NCBI RefSeq assembly: GCF_900090225.1
Contig: NZ_FMHY01000002.1
Location: forward strand, 1,736,001 to 1,800,000
Reading direction: 5' to 3'
Source of the DNA: Micromonospora eburnea
GTDB lineage: Bacteria > Actinomycetota > Actinomycetes > Mycobacteriales > Micromonosporaceae
DNA length: 64,000 bases
This document shows, piece after piece, positions 25,647 through 33,957 of the stretch; position 1 is the first letter of the stretch; every line of letters begins with the position of its first letter. A program made the position numbers and the translations under genes. The notes beneath the pieces are model-generated. The model did not search any database and was not told the origin of the DNA. It saw nothing but the letters and a program-made list of their open reading frames with translations.

Positions 25647-26108
25647 TCAGTTTGGTCGGGATCCGGTCAGGTGATCGGCCAGCGTCTCGCTGATCCGGCG
25701 GAGCTGGTCCACCTGCGCGGGGCTCAACGCGTCGAACAGGTGCCGGCGTACCCCTTCGACGTGGCCGGGCGCGGCGGCGGCCAGGGTGGCGTGGCCGGCG
25801 TCGGTGAGGACGGCGAACTGCCCCCGCCGGTCGGTCGGGCACTCCTCGCGGCGGACCCAGCCCTCGGCCTCTAGCCGGGCGACCGCGTGCGAGAGCCGGC
25901 TGCGGGACGAGCCGGTGGTGTCGGCCAGCTCGCTCATCCGCAGCCGTCGCTCCGGGGCCTCGGAGAGCCGGACCAGGATCTCGTAGTACGCGTGCGGCAT
26001 CCCGGCGTCGCGTTGCAGCTCGCGGTCGAGGGCGTCCATCAGCGCCCGGGAGGCGGCGAGGTACGCGCGCCAGGTTCGCTGCTCGTCGGGGTTCAGCCAC
26101 CTCGTCAT
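25647..26108 (-). CDS. MarR-family transcriptional regulator
   Basis: A 153-aa winged-helix regulator (LRMSELADTTGSSRSRLSHAVARLEAEGWVRREECPTDRRGQFAVLT seen over residues about 55-105, including the DRRG wing). ATG 26108 lies 7 nt beyond a near-consensus TATGAT box and has no ribosome-binding site, so the mRNA is probably leaderless; ATGs at 26117 and 26120 would then be inside the promoter. It is divergent from a VOC dioxygenase-like gene with a 19-bp palindrome between them. Related MarR proteins sense quinones, phenols or peroxides. Confidence 0.88.
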   Translation of the reverse strand: MTRWLNPDEQRTWRAYLAASRALMDALDRELQRDAGMPHAYYEILVRLSEAPERRLRMSELADTTGSSRSRLSHAVARLEAEGWVRREECPTDRRGQFAVLTDAGHATLAAAAPGHVEGVRRHLFDALSPAQVDQLRRISETLADHLTGSRPN

Positions 26109-26115
26109 GGCGTCC

Positions 26116-26160
26116 ATCATAGGGCAACTTGTTGAACGCTCAATCAAATCGCGCTACCGT
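26116..26160. promoter_or_regulatory. Divergent leaderless promoters fused at a MarR operator
   Basis: The near-perfect palindrome TTGTTGAACGCTCAATCAA (26129-26147) has the form of a MarR operator. Its centre is two -35 boxes back to back: TTGAAC (plus, 26132-26137) with a 17-bp spacer to TACCGT (26155-26160), and TTGAGC (minus, 26143-26138) with a 16-bp spacer to TATGAT (26121-26116). Both start codons lie 7 nt beyond the -10 boxes. Confidence 0.7.
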
Positions 26161-26167
26161 CGGAGAC

Positions 26168-26689
26168 ATGGGAATCCACCGCCTCAACCACGCCGTCCTC
26201 TACGTCCGCGACCTTGAACGCAGCGTCGCCTTCTACCGCGACGTGCTCGGTTTCCGCCCGGTCCCGATGACGCCGGACGGCTTCCGCGGCGCCGCCTTCC
26301 TTCAGGCGCCCGACTCCACCAACGATCACGACCTCGGCCTGTTCGAGATCGGCGCCGCCGCCAGCCCGTCGCCGGCCGGCCGGGCCACCGTCGGCCTCTA
26401 CCACCTCGCCTGGGAGCTGGACACCCTGGATGAACTGGCCGCCACCGCCGAGCGGCTGGCCGCCGCCGGCGCCCTGGTCGGCGCCTCCGACCACGGCACC
26501 ACCAAGAGCCTCTACGGGCAGGACCCGGACGGCCTGGAGTTCGAGATCGTCTGGATCGTCCCGGCCGACCTGCTCGACGAGGCCGCCCTCGCCGCCCGCA
26601 AACGGATCGGCCGGCTCGACCTGGACCGGGAGCGGCAGCGCTACGGCGGCCAGACCCGCGGCGGGGTGGGGATCTCCGTCCCGGCCTGA
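26168..26689 (+). CDS. VOC-family (glyoxalase/extradiol dioxygenase-like) protein
   Basis: A 173-aa vicinal-oxygen-chelate protein with two beta-alpha-beta-beta-beta modules: RLNHAVLYVRDLERSVAFYRDVLGF and YHLAWELDTLDELAATAERL. Metal ligands are expected at His in LNHAV, His in LYHLAW and Glu in LEFEIVW. The arrangement resembles catechol 2,3-dioxygenase-like proteins. The divergent MarR suggests a role in handling quinones or phenolic stress; the substrate is unknown. The ATG is at the predicted transcription start. Confidence 0.87.
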   Translation: MGIHRLNHAVLYVRDLERSVAFYRDVLGFRPVPMTPDGFRGAAFLQAPDSTNDHDLGLFEIGAAASPSPAGRATVGLYHLAWELDTLDELAATAERLAAAGALVGASDHGTTKSLYGQDPDGLEFEIVWIVPADLLDEAALAARKRIGRLDLDRERQRYGGQTRGGVGISVPA

Positions 26690-26714
26690 ACAGCCGATGC
26701 GGTAGAACGGCAGG

Positions 26715-27623
26715 ATGTCGACCGACGCCGTCCTGCGCGAGCTGCTCGTCCGGCAGCTCGACCACTGGCTACCGGGGGCGCTGCACCGTTCCCGGCGGGC
26801 CACCCTCGCCCTCGCGTACGCCGGGAGTGACCCCGCGGGCGCGGCGGCCGCGCTGCGGGTGGTGGCCGAGTTCGCCGACCGGCTGCGCGGGCGGCGGCTG
26901 ACCGTGCTGGTGCTCGCCCCCGACGGCACCGAGCTGCCGACCCGGCTCGGCGCGGTCGAGGCGACCCTGCCGGCCGACGTCGCCGTGCACGTGGTCCCCG
27001 GCCACCCGGACCGGCTGCCGGTGGCGCTCAAGGCCGCCGGCGCGGCGGGCGCCCCGCTGCTGACCGTGGTCGACGGCGGCGACCCCGACCCGGCCCTGCT
27101 GGCCGCCGCCGCGTCCGGCCGCCCGGCCGAGCTGCTGCTGGTCACCGAGCCCGGCCGGGCGCTGCGGCCGCTGCTGACCACGGCCGGTTTCCCGCTGGCC
27201 ACCGAGGTGGAACTGGTCCCCGCCACCGATACACCGGCCCGGCTGCTCGGCTACGCCACCGGCTCCGACCGGGCGTTGGAGGCGCTCAAGGACGCGCTCT
27301 GGGACCTCGACGAGTACGCCGGGGTGCGCTACCGGGACCCGGCCGACCCCGCCGGCCGCCCGGTGGACATCAGCCTCGACCCGGAGCCCGGCCCGCTGCG
27401 CCGCGAACTGCTCGCCGAACTCGCCCGCTCCGGCCCCCGTACGGTGACCGAGCTGCGCCGCTTCGCGGTCACCTCGACGATCTACCGGGCCGCCGACGCC
27501 AACCGGGCGCTGGTCACGCTGCTCGCCGCGGGCGCGGTCACCCGCGAGCCCGAGCACGGCCGGCTCGGCGGGGACGTAATGATCACCGCCGACCCGGGCG
27601 GGACTGCTGAGCCAACTGCCTGA
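26715..27623 (+). CDS. Unrecognised 302-aa protein with C-terminal winged-helix-like end
   Basis: Ala/Leu-rich soluble protein with alternating strands and helices over the first 200 residues (LTVLVLAPDGTELPTRLGAVEATLP, LLTVVDGGDPDPALLAAAA), suggesting a Rossmann-like fold without a glycine-rich loop. The last 80 residues (LLAELARSGPRTVTELRRFAVTSTIYRAADANRALVTLLAAGAV) look like a winged helix. I do not recognise a family. It is 25 nt after the VOC gene on the same strand, and its 3' end overlaps the convergent channel gene by 41 nt. Confidence 0.7.
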   Translation: MSTDAVLRELLVRQLDHWLPGALHRSRRATLALAYAGSDPAGAAAALRVVAEFADRLRGRRLTVLVLAPDGTELPTRLGAVEATLPADVAVHVVPGHPDRLPVALKAAGAAGAPLLTVVDGGDPDPALLAAAASGRPAELLLVTEPGRALRPLLTTAGFPLATEVELVPATDTPARLLGYATGSDRALEALKDALWDLDEYAGVRYRDPADPAGRPVDISLDPEPGPLRRELLAELARSGPRTVTELRRFAVTSTIYRAADANRALVTLLAAGAVTREPEHGRLGGDVMITADPGGTAEPTA

Positions 27624-28107
27624 CCACGATGGACGCGCCGGTCGCGATCACGCCGATGCTGAACAGCATCTGCCCGCACACCACCAACCGGGCGACCTGC
27701 CCCTGCGCGTGCACGTCGCCGTACCCGACGGTGGTGATCGTGCTCAGCGCGAAATAGAGGGCGTCCACCCGGGTCTGTAGCCCGACGAACTCGCCGGCCC
27801 GGTTGGTGGCGATCACAAAGTCGCCGAGGGCGAAGGCGAGCACCCCGGCGACCAGCGCGACCGCGAGGCGGACCAGCGAGCGGGTCGCCGCCTCGCCGGT
27901 CGGCCCGGCGGGTGCGAGCTGATCGCGTACCCGCCGGGTGATCGCGACGGCGACAGCCACCACCACGACCACGGTGCCGATCGTGCGCAGGACGAGGCGG
28001 ACCGTGTTCGGGTCGTACGCCAGCGGCACGAGGAAGTACGCCGCGAGCAGCAGCAGGCACGCCACCAACGCCCGTCGGCGCTCCCGCCGGTACGTCCCGT
28101 CGGCCAT
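27583..28107 (-). CDS. Two-helix-pore potassium channel
   Basis: A 174-aa membrane protein. The selectivity filter is TTVGYGD, in a pore loop between transmembrane helices. Two further helices occur before it (LVACLLLLAAYFLVPLAY and VLRTIGTVVVVVAVAVAI), so there are about four in all. No RCK domain is present. The start is ATG 28107 (GGCGGAG upstream). The stop lies inside the 3' end of the convergent gene, a 41-nt overlap. Confidence 0.88.
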   Translation of the reverse strand: MADGTYRRERRRALVACLLLLAAYFLVPLAYDPNTVRLVLRTIGTVVVVVAVAVAITRRVRDQLAPAGPTGEAATRSLVRLAVALVAGVLAFALGDFVIATNRAGEFVGLQTRVDALYFALSTITTVGYGDVHAQGQVARLVVCGQMLFSIGVIATGASIVVRQLAQQSRPGRR

Positions 28108-28287
28108 GCGGCGATTCTCCGCCCCGACGCGGCCGGATCGGTGAAAACGGCCAAGCCACTCGGCCGGCACGCCCGAGGCTCGTGCCGCCGGACCTGGCCC
28201 GCTGGTCCGTCGTCTCGGTCGGGGTGTGGTGGCCGGCGCGCCAGGACAGGACAGCGGCCCCCGGTCAGCGGGGCTTTCCGCGGGCGA

Positions 28288-29205
28288 TCAGCCGGCGTAC
28301 GTGGCCGGGAGGCGTCCGCCGGGCCGGATCGGGCGGGGGCGCACCACCCCGGCGGGCAGCGGTTGCTCGCGGGCGGCCCGGAACGCGCCCGGGCTCACCC
28401 CGACCTCGCGGCTGAAGAAGCGGCCGAAGTTGGTCGGCTCGGGGAAGCCGAGCCACCGGCCGATCCGGCCGACCGGCTCGTCGGTGGCGGCGAGTAGCCG
28501 GCAGGCCTGCAACGCGACCCGGTCGTCGATCACCTGCTTCGCGCTGCGCCCGGTCACCGCCAGGCAGGCGCGGGTCAGCGTACGCACCGAGCAGCCGATC
28601 CGGGCGGCGTAGTCCTCCACCCGGCGGGTGCGCTGGTAGCCGCGCTCCAGCTCGCGGCGCAGCCGCTGGAAGGTGTCCGTCTCCGGGCGCGACGCGTGCC
28701 CCGACTCGCCGGACAGCAGCGCCAGCCGTAGCAACAGCACGGCGAGCTGGTGGCGCAGCAGCGCCGTGGCGGCGGGCACCCCCGCGTGGCGCTCCGCGTC
28801 CACGGTCAGCTGGGTCACCTCGCTGATCACCGCGTCCTCGTCCTCCCCGGCCAGTTGCCGGTACGCCGGCACCGCGTCCAGGTCGACGTCGAGGCCGCTC
28901 AGCGTGCCGGTGCTCCAGCTCACCACCGTCGCGTCGAGCTGCGGGCCGAGGCAGCGCAGCACCTGGCCGGGGCGGGCCCGCAATAGCGCGCCGGGCCGGC
29001 AGGGCAGCGCCCGGAAGTCCAGCTCGGCGCTGCCGTGGCCGCCCGTGATCAGGATCAGCAGGTCGGCGTCGAGCAGCACCGGGCGAGGCCAGCCGGGCTC
29101 GGGCGCGAGGTCACCGAGCGCGCCGGTGGTGATGCCGTCGATGTCGTGATCGAGGATGGGCGGGTCGGTGCGGGTGGCCGGAGGGAGCTGACCGGGAGTG
29201 ACCAT
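28288..29205 (-). CDS. AraC-family transcriptional regulator
   Basis: A 305-aa regulator with an N-terminal cupin-like AraC_binding_2-type domain (LLDADLLILITGGHGSAELDFRALPCRPGALLRARPGQVL) and C-terminal double HTH (VEDYAARIGCSVRTLTRACLAVTGRSAKQVIDDRVALQACRLLA, and GRIGRWLGFPEPTNFGRFFSREVGVSPGAFR). ATG 29205 is chosen; ATG 29259 in frame is possible. It is divergent from an SDR gene that it may control. The effector is unknown. Confidence 0.87.
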   Translation of the reverse strand: MVTPGQLPPATRTDPPILDHDIDGITTGALGDLAPEPGWPRPVLLDADLLILITGGHGSAELDFRALPCRPGALLRARPGQVLRCLGPQLDATVVSWSTGTLSGLDVDLDAVPAYRQLAGEDEDAVISEVTQLTVDAERHAGVPAATALLRHQLAVLLLRLALLSGESGHASRPETDTFQRLRRELERGYQRTRRVEDYAARIGCSVRTLTRACLAVTGRSAKQVIDDRVALQACRLLAATDEPVGRIGRWLGFPEPTNFGRFFSREVGVSPGAFRAAREQPLPAGVVRPRPIRPGGRLPATYAG

Positions 29206-29300
29206 CGTCCCGACGTTAATCGCCGGCGGCGGATGTTGCACTTCGGCGGATTCGGGCATCCGGGACGGGTCTTGTCGCCGGGGACGCCGGCCGGCTAGGT

Positions 29301-29312
29301 TACCGATCGGTA
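29301..29312. promoter_or_regulatory. Perfect 12-bp palindrome before the SDR gene
   Basis: TACCGATCGGTA lies 58 nt before the SDR start. Perfect TetR-style palindromes of the form ACCGATCGGT are common in actinomycete promoters; no TetR gene is adjacent. Confidence 0.45.
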
Positions 29313-29369
29313 GTGCCGGGGTCGCGCCGGAGCGGCCCGCGGCCCCCACCGACTCGCGATGGGGTGGGC

Positions 29370-30146
29370 ATGACGGATCTGTTCTCGGTCGAAGGCAAGA
29401 CGGTCCTGGTCACCGGCGGCTCGCGAGGGATCGGGCTCATGATCGCCCGAGGCTTCGTACGGGCGGGCGCGAAGGTCATCATCTCCTCGCGCAAGGCCGA
29501 CGTCTGCGAACGGGTGGCCGAGGAACTGTCCGCCGAGGGGAGCTGCGAGGCGATCCCCGCCGACCTGAGCGCCGACGAGGGCGCCTCGGGGCTGGCCGCC
29601 GCCGTCCGCGAGCGCACCGACCGGCTCGACGTCCTGGTCAACAACGCCGGCGCCACCTGGGGCGCGCCGCTGGAGGCGTACCCGGAGAGCGCTTTCGACA
29701 AGCTCTGGGCGGTCAACGTCAAGGCCGTCTTCCGGCTCACCACCGCGTTGCTGCCGGCGCTGCGCGCGGCAGCCAGCGCCGACGACCCGGCCCGCGTGAT
29801 CAACATCGGGTCGATCGACGGCCTCCGCGTGCCGTGGATGGAGGTGTACGCCTACTCGGCGACCAAGGCGGCCGTGCACATGCTCACCCGCAGCCTCGCC
29901 CACCAGCTCGCCGGCGAGCAGATCACGGTCAACGCGATCGCTCCCGGGCCGTTCGAGAGCAAGATGATGGCCTTCGCGCTGGACGACCCGGCGTCCCGGG
30001 CGGCGATCGAGCAACAGGTGCCGCTGGGCCGGATCGGTCGTCCCGAGGACATGGCGGGCACCGCGATCTACCTGTCGTCCCGGGCCGGGGCGTACCTGAC
30101 CGGGGCGGTGATCCCCGTCGACGGCGGCATCACCACGCACGGCTGA
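29370..30146 (+). CDS. Short-chain dehydrogenase/reductase
   Basis: A 258-aa classical SDR: cofactor motif TGGSRGIG, NNAG, catalytic Ser in INIGSIDG, YSATK (Tyr/Lys pair), and the terminal VIPVDGGITTHG. Basic residues after the glycine motif (SSRKADVCERV) favour NADP(H). It may reduce a 3-oxoacyl or similar carbonyl substrate; the true substrate is unknown. Divergent from the AraC regulator. Confidence 0.9.
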   Translation: MTDLFSVEGKTVLVTGGSRGIGLMIARGFVRAGAKVIISSRKADVCERVAEELSAEGSCEAIPADLSADEGASGLAAAVRERTDRLDVLVNNAGATWGAPLEAYPESAFDKLWAVNVKAVFRLTTALLPALRAAASADDPARVINIGSIDGLRVPWMEVYAYSATKAAVHMLTRSLAHQLAGEQITVNAIAPGPFESKMMAFALDDPASRAAIEQQVPLGRIGRPEDMAGTAIYLSSRAGAYLTGAVIPVDGGITTHG

Positions 30147-30180
30147 GTCGGGGCGTACCCCGGGCCCGTGAGTTGCCGGA

Positions 30181-30209
30181 GCCGCGCGGACTCGGCAGAT
30201 CCGCGCGGC
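30181..30209. terminator. Bidirectional terminator between SDR and ssgB
   Basis: Perfect 10-bp stem GCCGCGCGGA / TCCGCGCGGC with a 9-nt loop, between convergent stops at 30146 and 30224. Confidence 0.8.
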
Positions 30210-30223
30210 CCGGGTGTGCGTCG

Positions 30224-30655
30224 TCAGCGGCCGGCGAGCAGCCGGTTGACCGCCGTGTCGACGTCCAGGTGCTCGGCCTCCCGGCCGCGCGGGACGACGA
30301 CGTAGGTCCGGCGCAGGAAGCGCACGAGGACGCTGCGCGGGACCTCGAAGAGGGCGTTGCCGTCCGGGGACGACAGCGCGAGCGCGACGAAGTCGCCGCG
30401 CGGCGTGGCCCACGGCCAGACCCGGACGTCGCCGATGCCGGCCGGCTCGTCGAGCCCGGTGACCAGCAGTTCACGGGCGAACGACCAGCTCACCGCCTCA
30501 CCACCGGCCGATTCGGCGTGGAACAGGACGTGGACCGCATACGGGTCAGCAGGGTCGTAACGCAAGCTGGCACGCACCGGCAATGCGGTGGCGTCAGGCG
30601 CGACGAGCCTTAGCGACGTCTCGACCTCTACGGTCGTCGGTCGAATGACACTCAT
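30224..30655 (-). CDS. ssgB: SsgA-like protein, most likely SsgB
   Basis: A 143-aa SALP-family protein with the strongly conserved VEVETSLRLV, PVRASLRYDPADPYAVHVLFHA, WSFARELLVTGL, GIGDVRVWP and SSPDGNALFEVPRSVLVRFLRRTYVVVPRG segments. SsgB recruits FtsZ to future sporulation septa in Streptomyces and is the member kept in other sporulating actinomycetes such as Micromonospora. Full length. The 275 nt upstream hold an AT-rich patch (about 30795-30812) that may be its promoter. Confidence 0.93.
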   Translation of the reverse strand: MSVIRPTTVEVETSLRLVAPDATALPVRASLRYDPADPYAVHVLFHAESAGGEAVSWSFARELLVTGLDEPAGIGDVRVWPWATPRGDFVALALSSPDGNALFEVPRSVLVRFLRRTYVVVPRGREAEHLDVDTAVNRLLAGR

Positions 30656-30930
30656 GGACGTTCTCCCCCCGGCACCGCTGCGGAACGCGCGTGTCCCGCT
30701 TTTCCCATACTCAGGTGCTACTCCTGGCTACGCTCCGCCATACGCTGACTTCACCCAGTGGTGGGAAGGTGATGGGAAACGCCTCCGAGAATGCGAAAAT
30801 TCTTGTAGGATTCCCTGTTCTGCCCAGTTCCGTGATCCCGCCCGGCAACGGGTGGTTCAGTCGTCGACTTACTCCGGTAACGTCCAGTCCTCAACGGGGG
30901 TGACGGTCCAGGGCGACACTGGGGGTGGAA

Positions 30931-31497
30931 ATGGTCGCGACGGGTTCCTCAGTGGAGCCGGGGGCCACGGCCGACCCGCCGAAAGGAGCGGCCGGGGCAG
31001 CCGAAAGGCGGGGGTGCGAGGTGTCTGTGGAACGCGGTGGGCGGGGTGCCGGCGAGGGGCCCGGGGACGTCTCCGGCGTCGCCGTCGAGCCGCGGCCCGG
31101 AGGTGGCTGGCGGGAGCGGGTGCACACCACCCTCGACCTGATCCGGGCCAACCCCACCGGCCGGATCACCCTCAAGATCGTCATAGCCGTCGTCGGTGCC
31201 ATCGTGGTCACCGTCGGTATCGCGCTCATCCCGCTGCCCGGCCCTGGCTGGCTGATTGTGATCGCCGGGCTCGGCATCTGGGCCGTCGAGTTCATCTGGG
31301 CCCGCCGGCTGCTCACCTTCACCCGGCGCAACGTGCAGGCCTGGACGCGCTGGGTGCTCCGGCAGTCACTGCCGGTGCGCTTCCTGCTGGGTGCGGTCGG
31401 GCTGGTGTTCGTGGCCGTGGTGCTGTGGCTGTCGCTCAAGTACAGCCTCGGCATCGACGTGGTGGCGCGGGCGCTGCACTACCTCGCGACGCACTGA
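30931..31497 (+). CDS. PGPGW-motif (TIGR02611-type) membrane protein
   Basis: A 188-aa protein. The Gly/Ala-rich disordered N-terminus is followed by TM helices (LKIVIAVVGAIVVTVGIALIPLPGPGWLIVIAGLGIWAVEF, containing the PGPGW motif, and FLLGAVGLVFVAVVLWLSL). The start is uncertain: ATG 30931 (GGGGGTGG just upstream), GTG 30925 or GTG 31021. The family is widespread in actinobacteria and without assigned function. Confidence 0.8.
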   Translation: MVATGSSVEPGATADPPKGAAGAAERRGCEVSVERGGRGAGEGPGDVSGVAVEPRPGGGWRERVHTTLDLIRANPTGRITLKIVIAVVGAIVVTVGIALIPLPGPGWLIVIAGLGIWAVEFIWARRLLTFTRRNVQAWTRWVLRQSLPVRFLLGAVGLVFVAVVLWLSLKYSLGIDVVARALHYLATH

Positions 31498-31507
31498 CCC
31501 CGGATTT

Positions 31508-31535
31508 TTGGTCTGGGTTCTCGATCAGGTAGAGT
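31508..31535 (+). promoter_or_regulatory. Probable tRNA-Val promoter
   Basis: TTGGTC (31508-31513), a 16-bp spacer, then TAGAGT (31530-31535), 12 nt before the tRNA 5' end. Confidence 0.55.
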
Positions 31536-31547
31536 CATCGGCGCTGA

Positions 31548-31622
31548 GGGCGATTAGCTCAGCGGGAGAGCGCTTCGTTCACACCGAAGAGGTCACTGGT
31601 TCGATCCCAGTATCGCCCACCA
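31548..31622 (+). tRNA. tRNA-Val (anticodon CAC)
   Basis: Cloverleaf: acceptor GGGCGAT pairs with ATCGCCC (31612-31618), discriminator A and encoded CCA (31620-31622). The anticodon stem is CTTCG/CGAAG with loop TTCACAC, giving anticodon CAC at 31580-31582; the T-arm contains GGTTCGATCC. From the anticodon loop on, the 3' part is duplicated at 41815-41857: the gene is the attachment site of an integrated element and is kept intact by the element's copy. Confidence 0.95.
31578..31620 (+). other. attL: tRNA-Val side of the island
   Basis: A 43-bp segment running from the anticodon loop through the T-arm to the acceptor end. It is identical to 41815-41857 except for one base (A at 31612 against G at 41849). 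Crossover at an anticodon loop is typical of tyrosine integrases. Confidence 0.9.
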
Positions 31623-32807
31623 TAGGTAGCAGTGCGCGAACCGCGTCAGCGGTTTGTATTTGATCAAGGGCTGGGCCTTCGAGGTCCGGCCCTTGTCCGT
31701 CTCTGAGCACCGGAATCCTGAAGATCGGCGTGAGGCTGTCATCGAAGTTGACCACTATTTCGTGGATCAGGGCTTCGAAGAGGGCTTTCCTGGCGATGTG
31801 GTTGCCGTGGTTGAGGACGTCGCGGATGCGAGCGTGGATTTTGGACAGGTCGGCGGGGGCTGGTGCGGCGGGCGGCTGGTCCAGGTCGAGTTCGAGTTGT
31901 GCCTTGCGGGCGTGGAGGAGTCGTGACTGGTCGCGTAGGTTGGCCAGCCGGGTTCTGATGTTGTCGTCCTCGTCGTCGAGGGTGCCTTTCTCGAAGGCTG
32001 TCAGGTAGCGGTCGACGGCGGTGCTGTTGTCGGTGAGTTGTCTGTTGATCGCGGCGAGTTCGTCTTGGTAGGCGCTGGTCGACTGGGTGTGGCTGGTCTG
32101 GAACTCGGTAATGGCTTGGCTGATGACGGGGTAGTCGGTGGAGTAGAAGTCGAGGACGGCTTGGCGCATGGCGTGTTCGAGTTGTCGGCGTTGAAGCGGT
32201 GGTTGTCGCATTCGGCGTTGGTGCCGTAGCGGGCGCGGCTCCAGCAGATGTAGTAGCGGTAGCGGTGGTTGCGGCCGTGGGCGGCGGTGCCGATGTAGCG
32301 TCTCCCGCACTGGGGGCAGCGGATCTTGCCGGTGAGTTCGTAGTCGGAGGAGTTGGCCGCGCGCCGGCCGATGTCGGCGCTGCGTTTGGCGAGGATGCGT
32401 TGGGCAAGGTCGAACTGCTCGGTGGTGATGATGGCGGGGTGGGCGTCGGTGACGGCGATGTCACGGAAGTGTTTCTCGCCGAGGTAGACCCGGTTGGTGA
32501 TGATCAGCTCGATGGTGTGTGGTGACCAGGACTTGCCCATGCGGGTGCGCAGGCCGCGGTCGTTGAGCATGGTCGCGATGGACTTCGTGCCCAGGCGGTC
32601 TCTTGTGTAGCTGTCGAAGATGAGCCGCACGGTCGCGGCTTCGGCCTCGTTGACCACCAGCTTGTGAGTCTTCTTGTCGACCAGGTAGCCCAGCGGTCGG
32701 GCGCCGCCGTTCCACAGGCCCTTCTCGGCTTTCTTCTCCATGCCGGCGACGAGGATGGCCGAAGAAACGTCGAAGGCGCGTTCCCAGATCTTCAGCATGC
32801 CGTCCAT
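31579..32807 (-). pseudogene. Serine recombinase, decapitated and frameshifted
   Basis: C-terminal part of a large serine recombinase. The first frame (32807 down to about 32190) has the helix AGMEKKAEKGLWNGGARPLGY, the recombinase domain (GTKSIATMLNDRGLRTRMGKSWSPHTIELIITNRVYLG) and the zinc ribbon CPQCGRRYIG...CWSRARYGTNAEC. A missing base near 32190 moves the remainder (QLEHAMRQAVLDFYSTDYPVISQAI, coiled coil, FEALIHEIVVNF) into another frame. The N-terminal resolvase domain with the catalytic Ser is absent. The last codons and stop are the antisense of the tRNA-Val 3' half, so the gene ended in the attachment site. It cannot act as a recombinase. Confidence 0.85.
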
Positions 32808-32962
32808 CCTGCACCGATTCCGGCAGCGGGAACATCAGCGATACCTGGGCACTGTCGCTCCATTGCAGGCCCTGTCGTCTGCGGGGAGCGATGCGCAACC
32901 GGGCGGTAAATCAATCGGGCGCAGCTCTCTCAGTAAGACCATCGCCTTGGCTGCGAGACGGC

Positions 32963-33544
32963 CTATGGGCGACGGGCGGTTAGGCCGGCGAGGGTGACGG
33001 TAACCAGGCGATGGACGGCTTCGTGGCTGGACATGGTGCCGGCTGCGGTGAGGGCATGCAGACAGTAGGTAGCCAACTCGTCGGTGGCCACGTCGTCGCG
33101 GAGGTCGCCGGCGTGCACGGCCTCGGCGATCAGCTGTTGGACGAAGTCGCGTAGTCGTTGCTGAGCGTGGTCGACGTGTTCGCTGCGGTGCAGCAGCGCG
33201 GCGAGTTCGCCGCCATGGTGGCGCGCGGAGTGGTGCTGGATGTGCGCGTAGGTGTGCAGAACAGTGTTGAGGCGCGCGATTGCCGGGGCGGCGGGATCGA
33301 CGGCGGCGGTGAGTTGGTCGAGGTGTGCGGTGATCTGACGTTCGTGCCAGGCGGTGAGAACGGCTCGGGCGTCTGGGAAGTACTTGTAGAGCGTCGCGCG
33401 CCCGATACCGGCCTGCTCGGCGATCTGCGACATCGTCACCGCGACCAGGCCGTGCTTGGCCACCAGCGCGGCCATGGCATCCATGGCAGCGTCCCGAACC
33501 GCGGCGCGGTGCGCGTCGATCGTCTCGGTCCACAGCTTGGGCAC
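32963..33544 (-). CDS. TetR-family regulator
   Basis: A 193-aa regulator with N-terminal HTH (VTMSQIAEQAGIGRATLYKYFPDARAVLTAW, residues about 36-66) and a helical ligand domain. The start is GTG 33544. A dyad ACTA-GTGAAACA-TAGT (33567-33582) lies just upstream as a possible operator. In related loci such TetR genes adjoin an NAD(P)H-binding oxidoreductase; a beheaded copy of one is at 36388, on the other side of IS debris. Confidence 0.87.
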   Translation of the reverse strand: MPKLWTETIDAHRAAVRDAAMDAMAALVAKHGLVAVTMSQIAEQAGIGRATLYKYFPDARAVLTAWHERQITAHLDQLTAAVDPAAPAIARLNTVLHTYAHIQHHSARHHGGELAALLHRSEHVDHAQQRLRDFVQQLIAEAVHAGDLRDDVATDELATYCLHALTAAGTMSSHEAVHRLVTVTLAGLTARRP

Positions 33545-33957
33545 GCCCCGATCCTACACAACGTCGACTAGTGAAACATAGTGTTGTTGACGAAGACAGA
33601 TTGTCTCGATAATTTAGTGCATGGCTCGGCCTCCGTGGCAGCGGCGGCGTCAATTCGGGCAGATCAGAACGACATAGACATACAAGACAAGCCATTCGGG
33701 ACCCCCGACGTCGAGGGCTGCACGAGGTGCGAGGGATGGATGGCCGGACTGAGAAGGGTCTACGTCTGGGCCGGGATGAGGCTCGAGCAGCCCAGCTGGC
33801 GCCAATAGGCCACGGCGTTTGCGTGCGGTAGGCGCCCGGCGCTGTACGTGGCTGCAGGAGCGGCAACCTCGGACCCTCCGCCACGCCGGCACCACCTCCC
33901 CCCTAGCCCCTAGCGGGGCCGGGCTCACCCTTAACAGACGATCAAGAAGGAGTTACC
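33545..33957. other. Intergenic region inside the island
   Basis: 413 nt. Besides the TetR dyad (33567-33582) and a lower-GC patch around 33585-33620, I see only short open frames without ribosome sites or family resemblance. Confidence 0.55.

Noticed and set aside
31579..31622. C-terminal peptide GDTGIEPVTSSV of the recombinase frame
   Set aside because: It is the antisense translation of the tRNA-Val 3' half, a familiar artefact motif, and not a conserved protein domain.
33581..33808. 75-codon frame beside the TetR gene
   Set aside because: No ribosome-binding site, no family resemblance, and it starts inside the TetR operator-like dyad.
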